Shown: positions 1-4,849 of the stretch, piece after piece
Layout: every line of letters begins with the position of its first letter
Position numbering within the stretch: position 1 is the first letter of the stretch
DNA from: Prevotella sp. UBA3757
GTDB taxonomy: Bacteria; Bacteroidota; Bacteroidia; Bacteroidales; Bacteroidaceae
Direction: 5' to 3'
Assembly (NCBI GenBank): GCA_002371715.1
Contig: DFGF01000058.1
Span: forward strand, 405-5,842
DNA: 5,438 nt
Made by a program: the position numbers and the translations under genes
Notes under the pieces: model-generated
What the model saw: the letters and a program-made list of their open reading frames with translations, nothing else
Told to the model about the DNA's origin: nothing
The model's database searches: none

Positions 1-383
1 CCTACTACACAGCCTACTGGTTCAACCTGACAAATCCTGAGCATGCCAAATCGCCGGGCGATGTGAAGATTGCCCAAACGGTAGTGTGCATCATAGAAGA
101 ATTCTTCAGACTCAACCCCGAAGTGTTACTATATATGTGCAGCACCGACAAGGGGCAACAGGCACAGCGCAGCCGTTTGTTCCTGCGCTGGTTTAACGGT
201 TATGAGCAGCAGAAGCACTACCTCATCAGGTCCACAGAAATAAGAGGTATTGGGCCGGACAACAAGCCAATAAAAGAATACGTGGCACTCATCATACAAC
301 GCACACATCCATTGCTTGATGAGATTGTGCAGCGCTTCGATGATGAGATTCAGATGTTCAATGACAACAAGCCTACCGAATAG
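1..383 (+). CDS. DUF6169-like hypothetical protein, 3' part only
   Basis: An open frame runs in from the left edge (first whole codon at 3) and stops at TAG 381-383, giving 126 residues with no start codon required inside the window. A GTG at 63 could serve as a start, but the 20 codons before it (beginning YYTAYWFNL) fit the same protein, so I treat it as truncated by the window. Visible features are the segment around VCIIEEFFRLNPEVLLYMC, then STDKGQQAQRSRLF followed by a WF pair, and an acidic amphipathic tail. From memory this order (IIEEFF, then LLYxC, then GxQxxRxRLFxxWF) matches DUF6169, a small soluble family common in Bacteroidetes with no known function. No signal peptide or membrane segment is seen in this part. 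It is followed by its own terminator, so it is probably not cotranscribed with the downstream peptidase. The reading frame is certain; the family name is recalled rather than searched. Confidence 0.8.
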   Translation, partial: YYTAYWFNLTNPEHAKSPGDVKIAQTVVCIIEEFFRLNPEVLLYMCSTDKGQQAQRSRLFLRWFNGYEQQKHYLIRSTEIRGIGPDNKPIKEYVALIIQRTHPLLDEIVQRFDDEIQMFNDNKPTE

Positions 384-412
384 CCCCTCCTCCACACACG
401 CTGGGAGATTTT

Positions 413-460
413 ATCCGCTGAGACATCCGCCGCGATGCCTCGGCGGATTGTTTTCGTTTT
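413..460 (+). terminator. Intrinsic terminator after the DUF6169-like gene, with alternative 5' arms
   Basis: ATCCGCCG (425-432) pairs perfectly with CGGCGGAT (441-448) across an 8-nt loop, followed by TGTTTTCGTTTT (449-460). An upstream copy of the left arm, ATCCGCTGAG (413-422), can instead pair with CTCGGCGGAT (439-448) over 10 pairs with one G-U. Both hairpins end at the same base before the T-rich tract, so either could terminate. It lies 30 to 77 bases after the stop codon at 383. Confidence 0.75.
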
Positions 461-468
461 ACAGGGTC

Positions 469-517
469 TTGGGATGAATATATAATAGATAAATATATAA
501 TAAAGGTATAAAAGACA
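469..517 (+). promoter_or_regulatory. AT-rich leader and probable promoter of the C11 peptidase gene
   Basis: This AT-rich stretch lies between the terminator and the ATG at 518. It holds an exact direct repeat AATATATAATA at 477-487 and 492-502, 15 bp apart start to start. A TTG at 469-471 could be a -33 element, with TAAATATA (490-497) a poor match to the Bacteroidetes -7 box TAnnTTTG; no good consensus promoter is present. AAAGG at 502-506 ends 11 bases before the start and may act as a weak ribosome binding site. That a promoter is here is inferred mainly from the terminator upstream. Confidence 0.45.
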
Positions 518-2089
518 ATGAAAAGAATCATGCAATGGGTGCTCGCCGCCATCCTCATCAGCGGCGCAAGTGTATTTACATCGTGTTCGTCGGACAACGA
601 CGACAACCCGGTAATTAACCCCGACGAGCCGCAGCAGCAACTGGCCGACTACACCATCATCTACTACGGTCACGGCGGCGGCAACCTCGACCTGTATCTG
701 CTGAAGAACATCGGGCAGTTCTTCCAGTCCGACACGGAGAGCCGCAAGAACGTGAGCATCTGCGTACAGTACAAGTTCTCTACCCTGAAGGGAATAGAGG
801 AAGTCTATGAGCGCTACAAGGGTAGAATAGACCCTAACAACCCTGAGCAGGTGGAATGGCTCGAAAGCATTAAGACCCTTTATCCGTATGCCGGAAAGAC
901 CACCCGCTTCGTAGTAGGCCGGGACGCCGACACGGACGAAGCCGGGGAGGCTGTCATAACTAGCAATTTCATAGGCCCCGACAATGCCGACATCACCCGT
1001 GCCGACTCGCTCACCAACTTCATCAACTGGGCTGCCAAGACGTGTCCCGCCCGCAAGTATATCCTCATCGTGAGCGACCACGGAGGCGGCTATCAGCCAA
1101 ATGATGAGTTGCCGTCCGCCAACGCTGCCGCCCGGCAGACCCGTGGCGTCATCTACGACGACGGCAACAGCCACCACTTCACCGCCAAGACCTTCGCCCA
1201 GGCCATCAGCCAGGCCTCGGTGCGCCCCAGCGTGGTCTATTGCGACGCCTGCCTGATGAACACGGTCGAATATCACTTCGAACTGGCTCCCCTGACTGAC
1301 TACCTCGTGCTCTCCACCTTCCTCGTGCCCGGCGATGGCGGCAACTACAAAGAACTGGTGGAAGCCCTCTCGGCCAGCCCCGACAATCTGGAGCAGGCCC
1401 TGACGCACTTTGCCAAATCCAGCGTCTCCGTCTGGGACCAGAACCCTAATTACATCTATAGCGACATGAGCATCTATCGCACGGCAGGGATTGAAGCCTT
1501 CGGTGCTGCGCTCAAGACCTTCACCGACCGCCTGGTTGATGCCTACCAGAATGGTGGCGACGAGGTGCGGGCAAAGATTGACGAGGTGACCGCAAATGCA
1601 TATCGCATCAACAAAACGCAGCCCGAATTCGACCTCATGAACTATCTCACCAGCCTCTACTTTGCACTGCCCGACGAAATCTTCGGCGATGCGTACATAA
1701 CTCTGGCAGACAAAGCCTACAACGACTACATCGTCCAACAGCAGAACAGCAAGTGGATTGTAGAGAACGGCCACAACGTGTCGCTCAGCGTGCTGCTCGG
1801 CTGCCAGGGCCACTACATCATCAAAGGGACAGATGACGAGGGGGGAGAAAAACTCTATCTCTTCGATGCCGACGGCAAGGTTTACCAGCCATTGGATGAC
1901 GAGGATTTCGGTGCGCGAAAGGAACTTGGCTTATGGGGTTCCACCCTCGACGCCACCTACGGCCAGTTGCGCTTCGACCAGATTACCGGCTGGAGCCGCT
2001 GGCTGAAACTGAACCAGCAGGAGCCCAACCTCAAGTGTTTTGTAGAACCCTACACCACCATTTGGTCTGGTCCCAAAGGCCGGAAATAA
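518..2089 (+). CDS. Clostripain-like cysteine peptidase (family C11), surface lipoprotein
   Basis: A 523-residue predicted clan CD endopeptidase. The N-terminus is a lipoprotein signal: KR at residues 2-3, a hydrophobic core to about 20, then TSC with Cys23 as the lipidated residue, followed by SSDNDD, an acidic tract resembling the Bacteroidetes surface-export signal. The catalytic domain starts near residue 45. His188 in VSDHGGG and Cys245 in YCDACLMNTVE match the C11 catalytic dyad. Asp243 and Asp273 sit at Cys-2 and Cys+28, the spacing I recall for the two acidic S1-pocket residues of Parabacteroides merdae PmC11, so cleavage after Arg or Lys is expected. The His-to-Cys interval carries a loop with Arg206 and Arg209, candidate self-processing sites as in clostripain and PmC11. 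Total length is close to clostripain precursor (about 526). The C-terminal part (about 420-523) is less recognisable. The gene stands alone between two terminators. Physiological substrate is unknown. The family is strongly supported; surface display and autocleavage are inferred. Confidence 0.9.
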   Translation: MKRIMQWVLAAILISGASVFTSCSSDNDDNPVINPDEPQQQLADYTIIYYGHGGGNLDLYLLKNIGQFFQSDTESRKNVSICVQYKFSTLKGIEEVYERYKGRIDPNNPEQVEWLESIKTLYPYAGKTTRFVVGRDADTDEAGEAVITSNFIGPDNADITRADSLTNFINWAAKTCPARKYILIVSDHGGGYQPNDELPSANAAARQTRGVIYDDGNSHHFTAKTFAQAISQASVRPSVVYCDACLMNTVEYHFELAPLTDYLVLSTFLVPGDGGNYKELVEALSASPDNLEQALTHFAKSSVSVWDQNPNYIYSDMSIYRTAGIEAFGAALKTFTDRLVDAYQNGGDEVRAKIDEVTANAYRINKTQPEFDLMNYLTSLYFALPDEIFGDAYITLADKAYNDYIVQQQNSKWIVENGHNVSLSVLLGCQGHYIIKGTDDEGGEKLYLFDADGKVYQPLDDEDFGARKELGLWGSTLDATYGQLRFDQITGWSRWLKLNQQEPNLKCFVEPYTTIWSGPKGRK

Positions 2090-2098
2090 ATAATTAGC

Positions 2099-2138
2099 AC
2101 CCCGCCCCTTCCGAGGGGCGGGGTTAGCAAACTTTTTT
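2099..2138. terminator. Shared bidirectional terminator between the peptidase gene and terC
   Basis: CCCCGCCCCT (2100-2109) and AGGGGCGGGG (2114-2123) pair perfectly around the tetraloop TCCG, with one further A-T pair (2099/2124), making 11 bp of very GC-rich stem. On the + strand a T6 run follows at 2133-2138, nine bases after the stem; on the - strand the stem is followed by AT-rich sequence (reading GCTAATTATTTATTT). It starts 10 bases after the peptidase stop, and its outermost base, 2124, is the last base of the terC stop codon. One hairpin therefore probably ends both convergent transcripts. The T-run is also coding, forming the Lys-Lys codons near the TerC C-terminus. Confidence 0.85.
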
Positions 2139-3143
2139 CGTGACCAGATAGGAGGCACCCATCGAGAGGACGAGGACGCCGAAGATGATGGCGAGGCTCC
2201 AGGGAGTGGGCACTTCGATGTGGGGAACGTTGATATGTATGCCCAAGCTGGCGGCAATGGCATTGATGTAGTCGTTCATGGCCAACAGCATCTTGACACC
2301 CACGAAGATGAGGATGATGCCAAGGCCGTACTTCAGGTATTTGAAGTACTGGGCAACGGCAGCCAGCGCAAAGTAAAGAGCGCGAAGGCCCAGGATGGCA
2401 AAGATGTTGCTGGTGAGGACGATGAACGGGTCACGGCTGACGGAGAAGACGGCAGGAATGGAGTCGACGGCAAAGGCGACATCGGTGGTCTCGATGACCA
2501 GCAGGGTGATAAACAGCGGCGTGGCCAGATACTTGGTGGCCTGACGGCCTGCATCGGCCGTCTGGACCTTGACGAAGAACTGGTCGCCATGATACTGGTC
2601 GGTGACGGGAAAGAACTTCTTGAACCAGCGCACAATGATGTTCTGAGACGGGTCGGCACCCTGCTCGTCGTCGTGGCCGAACATCTTGGCACCCGTATAG
2701 AGCAGGAAGAGACCGAAGAGACCAAGCACCCATTCGAAACGCTCGACCATGGCAGCACCGGCAAAGATGAAGATGCTACGCAACACCAGGGCGCCGAAGA
2801 TGCCCCAGAAGAGCACCTCGTGCTGGTATTTACGCTCGATGCCGAAGAACGAGAACAGCATCAGGAAGACGAAGAGGTTATCCATAGACAGCGACTTCTC
2901 GATGAGATAACCGGCCAGAAACTCCATAGCTTTCTCGTGGGAGTCGACAGGATACCACAGATAGATGGCCAGACAGAACAGCAGCGAGACACCAATCCAT
3001 ACGGCGGTCATCGACAAGGCCTCCTTGACATTCACCTCATGCTGACCTTTCTTGCCAAACATCTTCAGGTCGGCAATCAGCATGACAAAAACTAAAACGT
3101 AGAAAGCAATCCAAGCCCAAAGGGGCATTCCCATTAAGTCCAT
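2124..3143 (-). CDS. TerC/Alx-family integral membrane protein, probable metal-ion exporter
   Basis: A 339-residue polytopic inner-membrane protein, the usual length for the Alx/TerC branch. About nine hydrophobic segments are visible, near residues 8-24, 42-62, 75-100, 108-131, 136-155, 206-230, 239-264, 270-289 and 313-334, with a charged hydrophilic loop at about 156-205. Family signatures are clear: Asp25 in the first helix (ADLKMFG), EKSLSMDNLF at 82-91, and ETTDVAFAVDSIPAVFS at 218-234 with acidic residues inside predicted membrane segments. Work on E. coli Alx and related proteins links the family to Mn2+ export; tellurite resistance is the historical name. No yybP-ykoY manganese riboswitch fits in the 72-bp gap upstream. 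The ATG at 3143 is taken as start; ATGs at residues 4 and 6 are possible, and ribosome binding signals are weak (TATAGGTC just before the ATG). It follows fucP on the same strand with no U-tract terminator between, so read-through from fucP is plausible. Ion specificity is not shown by the sequence. Confidence 0.92.
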   Translation of the reverse strand: MDLMGMPLWAWIAFYVLVFVMLIADLKMFGKKGQHEVNVKEALSMTAVWIGVSLLFCLAIYLWYPVDSHEKAMEFLAGYLIEKSLSMDNLFVFLMLFSFFGIERKYQHEVLFWGIFGALVLRSIFIFAGAAMVERFEWVLGLFGLFLLYTGAKMFGHDDEQGADPSQNIIVRWFKKFFPVTDQYHGDQFFVKVQTADAGRQATKYLATPLFITLLVIETTDVAFAVDSIPAVFSVSRDPFIVLTSNIFAILGLRALYFALAAVAQYFKYLKYGLGIILIFVGVKMLLAMNDYINAIAASLGIHINVPHIEVPTPWSLAIIFGVLVLSMGASYLVTKKVC

Positions 3144-3152
3144 GACCTATAA

Positions 3153-3231
3153 TTTGAAGTTTGAAATTTGAAATTTATGATTTGCTTTGCCATGCGATAG
3201 CAAAACGTTCAATGTTCAACGTTCAACGTTC
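3153..3231. repeat. Inverted pair of heptanucleotide arrays between fucP and terC
   Basis: The left array is TTTGAAG, TTTGAAA, TTTGAAA plus TTT (3153-3176). The right array is TTCAATG, TTCAACG, TTCAACG plus TTC (3208-3231). The TTGAA cores at 3154, 3161 and 3168 face TTCAA cores at 3222, 3215 and 3208 in exact register, giving three 5-bp blocks separated by 2-nt mismatches. Inside, TTTGCT (3181-3186) pairs with AGCAAA (3199-3204). The element thus folds as a long imperfect hairpin on either strand. The right array overlaps the fucP 3' end and supplies its stop codon. No U-tract follows on the - strand, so it is not a standard terminator. Similar heptads are, from memory, scattered in Prevotella genomes. 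Confidence 0.75.
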
Positions 3232-4538
3232 GTCCTGACGTATGTGCGATAGCCATATATGATGATGACCAGGAAACAGACGAGCGGCAGGACGAACGAC
3301 ACATTGACGGCAGGCATGCCGAACAGCTCGCCCTGGTCGATGATACTGGCCTGCAACGGAGGCAGCACGGAACCGCCCAGGATGGCCATGATGAGTCCGG
3401 CGGCACCGAACTTGGCATCGTCGCCCAGCCCCTGTAGGGCGATGCCATAGATGGTGGGGAACATGAGCGACATACAGCCAGAGATGGCTACAAGGCAATA
3501 GAGACCCAGGCGTCCGTCGATGAAGATGACACCACACGTCAGCAGGGCACCCACCACGGCCAGGATGCCCAACAGGGCACCGGCATTGACGAACTTCAGG
3601 AAGTAGGTACAGATGAAACGGCTGGACACGAAGATGACCATGGCCACGATATTGTATGTCTGCGAAGTCACCTCGGCCTCCTGCTCACCCATACCTTCGT
3701 TCATTAATACGCGCGTACCATATTGAATAATAAACGTCCAGCACATAATCTGCACACCAACATAGAAGAACTGGGCGATGACACCCTCGCGGTAGTAGCC
3801 GATCCTGACAATGCGCCTGAGCGTGGTCAACGGATGGACGTCGTGGTTGGTATCGGCATTGTGCGGCATCTTGCTGAAATAGATGACCAGGAACATCAGC
3901 GCAATCACGGCTCCGATAATCAGATAGGGCGTGATGAGCACGGAGAGGTCTGCATCGCGCATGGCCGCAAAATCGGCATCGCTCAGCAGTGCGCGCTCGT
4001 CAGTCGACGCGGGATTGAGCTTGGCCTGGATGAAGTTCATGGCGACATACATGCCACAAAGCGAACCCATGGGGTTGAAGCACTGCGCCAAGTTGAGGCG
4101 GCGCGTAGCCGTCTCCTCCGGTCCCATGGTCAGGATATACGGATTGCACGAGGTCTCGAGAAACGACAGACCGCAGGTCAGTATGAAGTACGCCACGAGG
4201 AAGGGGTAGTACATGCCCGTCCACGATGCCGGCAGGAAGAGCAGTGCGCCGACGGCATAGAGGCCAAGACCCATGAGTACGCCGGCCTTGTAAGAATAAC
4301 GGCGGATAAACATGGCAGCGGGGAAGGCCATGGCGAAATAGCCGCCATAGAAGGCCACCTGCACCAGTGCACCATCAGTGACGCTCATGCGGAAAATCTT
4401 GGAGAACGCCTTAACCATCGGGTTCGTAATGTCGTTGGCAAAGCCCCACAGCGCAAAGCACGACGTGACGAGGATGAAGGGCACAAGGTAACTCACACCA
4501 TTGCGCGAAATCAGCGAATCGTTGTTCAGTTTATCCAT
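3216..4538 (-). CDS. fucP: FucP-type L-fucose/hexose:H+ symporter (MFS)
   Basis: A predicted 440-residue inner-membrane sugar importer of the fucose-galactose-glucose:H+ symporter family; E. coli FucP has 438. I chose the ATG at 4538 (MDKLNNDSL): it gives the family length and follows an A-rich stretch typical of Bacteroidetes starts, whereas the longer frame beginning at 4592 would run through the candidate promoter. Family marks are CFALWGFANDITNP (27-40), FLETSCNP (126-133) with Glu128 equivalent to the proton-coupling Glu135 of E. coli FucP, RRLNLAQCFNPMGSL (146-160), AQFFYVGVQIMCW (255-267) and FPTIYGIALQGLG (360-372). About twelve hydrophobic segments are present, with a charged central loop near 222-250. 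The E. coli Asn43/Asp46 pair is here Asp36/Asn39. The last residues TNVER and the stop are encoded by a heptanucleotide array. No fucose catabolic gene is in the window, so L-fucose is the best guess, with glucose or galactose possible. Two candidate promoters lie upstream; terC may be cotranscribed downstream. Confidence 0.9.
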   Translation of the reverse strand: MDKLNNDSLISRNGVSYLVPFILVTSCFALWGFANDITNPMVKAFSKIFRMSVTDGALVQVAFYGGYFAMAFPAAMFIRRYSYKAGVLMGLGLYAVGALLFLPASWTGMYYPFLVAYFILTCGLSFLETSCNPYILTMGPEETATRRLNLAQCFNPMGSLCGMYVAMNFIQAKLNPASTDERALLSDADFAAMRDADLSVLITPYLIIGAVIALMFLVIYFSKMPHNADTNHDVHPLTTLRRIVRIGYYREGVIAQFFYVGVQIMCWTFIIQYGTRVLMNEGMGEQEAEVTSQTYNIVAMVIFVSSRFICTYFLKFVNAGALLGILAVVGALLTCGVIFIDGRLGLYCLVAISGCMSLMFPTIYGIALQGLGDDAKFGAAGLIMAILGGSVLPPLQASIIDQGELFGMPAVNVSFVLPLVCFLVIIIYGYRTYVRTNVER

Positions 4539-4569
4539 AGTTTTTCTGTTTCTTTTTATTAGTTGGGCA

Positions 4570-4601
4570 CAAAGGTACGAATAAGCGAGCAAAAAGCCAA
4601 A
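4570..4601 (-). promoter_or_regulatory. Candidate proximal fucP promoter (P1)
   Basis: Read on the - strand, TTTG (4601-4598), a 20-bp gap, then TACCTTTG (4577-4570) fit the Bacteroidetes sigma consensus TTTG / TAnnTTTG. Transcription would begin near 4563, leaving a leader of about 25 bases before the ATG at 4538. An A8 run (T8 at 4611-4618 on the + strand) lies just upstream of the -33 element and could act like an UP element. Confidence 0.65.
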
Positions 4602-4638
4602 ATTTTTTGGTTTTTTTTCGAGCGGCAGTACTTTCGAG

Positions 4639-4675
4639 CGTAGCTCAAAGGTACGAAGCTACGTCAAATTTTGAC
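4639..4675. promoter_or_regulatory. Operator-like palindromes around P2
   Basis: CGTAGCT (4639-4645) and AGCTACG (4657-4663) form a perfect 7-bp inverted repeat whose 11-bp centre contains the P2 -7 box. Adjoining it, GTCAAA-T-TTTGAC (4663-4675) is a second perfect palindrome in the -7/-33 spacer. Placement over the polymerase site suggests repressor binding or hairpin formation; no cognate regulator can be named. Confidence 0.45.
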
Positions 4676-4677
4676 AA
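4646..4677 (-). promoter_or_regulatory. Candidate distal fucP promoter (P2)
   Basis: Read on the - strand, TTG (4677-4675), a 21-bp gap, then TACCTTTG (4653-4646). The -7 region shares the 12-mer TTCGTACCTTTG with P1 (+ strand copies CAAAGGTACGAA at 4570-4581 and 4646-4657). A transcript from here would start near 4639 and have a leader of about 100 bases that includes P1. Confidence 0.5.
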
Positions 4678-4688
4678 GTGAGAGTGGC

Positions 4689-4753
4689 AAAAAAACTATC
4701 GACTGGCCGATTTTTAAATTCTTTAACCTAAAAAAAGTTGTGTTCGCGCAAAA
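4689..4753. other. Spaced A/T tracts upstream of the pckA promoter
   Basis: A7 (4689-4695), T5 (4711-4715), A7 (4730-4736) and A4 (4750-4753) have centres about 21, 20 and 18 bp apart, close to two helical turns. Such phasing can give intrinsic DNA curvature upstream of a promoter. This is a geometric inference only. Confidence 0.35.
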
Positions 4754-4780
4754 TTACACGCAAACCTAATTCTTAATTGC

Positions 4781-4799
4781 CAAATAATTTGTACCTTTG
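4781..4799 (+). promoter_or_regulatory. Candidate pckA promoter -7 box with adjoining palindrome
   Basis: TACCTTTG (4792-4799) is an exact TAnnTTTG box facing pckA; the start would be near 4807, giving a leader of about 43 bases. No TTG lies at the usual distance upstream (nearest is 4777-4779, too close), so the -33 element is poor, which can indicate activator dependence. The palindrome CAAAT-A-ATTTG (4781-4791) ends directly against the -7 box. Confidence 0.55.
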
Positions 4800-4849
4800 C
4801 GCCGTCATTTGAAAATAGGTAATAGTTAAATTCATATAAAACAAGTATT

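Larger units (their letters stand above)
4539..4849. promoter_or_regulatory. Divergent control region between fucP and pckA (311 bp, no gene)
   Basis: This AT-rich stretch separates two divergent genes and has no credible coding frame. It contains two promoter-like elements facing left (4570-4601, 4646-4677), one facing right (4792-4799), palindromes at 4639-4663, 4663-4675 and 4781-4791, a 9-bp direct repeat TTTCGAGCG (4616-4624 and 4632-4640), and A/T tracts at regular spacing (4689-4753). It could allow coordinated or opposed control of sugar uptake and PEP carboxykinase, but no regulator is encoded nearby. Confidence 0.8.

Noticed and set aside
350..1813. A 487-codon open frame on the - strand across the peptidase gene
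   Set aside because: It lies antisense to a gene with clear catalytic motifs, also crosses the terminator at 413-460, and its product is a low-complexity Val/Gly/His-rich sequence with no recognisable domain; it arises from the codon bias of the real gene.
2220..3095. A 291-codon + strand frame opposite terC
   Set aside because: The product is a charged Asp/Glu/Gln/His-rich sequence without motifs, exactly what a reverse reading of a membrane protein gives; terC is certain.
3177..3207. Intrinsic terminator for fucP
   Set aside because: The 6-bp stem TTTGCT/AGCAAA is weak and no U-run follows on the - strand.
3144..3215. Manganese (yybP-ykoY) riboswitch ahead of terC, as in E. coli alx
   Set aside because: The gap is only 72 bases and is taken up by heptad arrays; none of the riboswitch's conserved loops is visible.
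3723..4562. A 279-codon + strand frame opposite fucP
   Set aside because: Antisense shadow of a well-identified transporter, with hydrophilic low-information sequence and no start signal.
4539..4592. N-terminal extension of FucP by 18 residues to an ATG at 4592
   Set aside because: It would begin upstream of the best candidate promoter and adds a tail absent from the family; the ATG at 4538 gives the normal 440 residues and follows an A-rich start region.
4597..4618. Intrinsic terminator: CCAAAA/TTTTGG followed by T8 on the + strand
   Set aside because: The stem is only AT-rich with a 2-base loop, and no + strand gene ends upstream of it; it is better read as an A-tract next to the fucP promoter.
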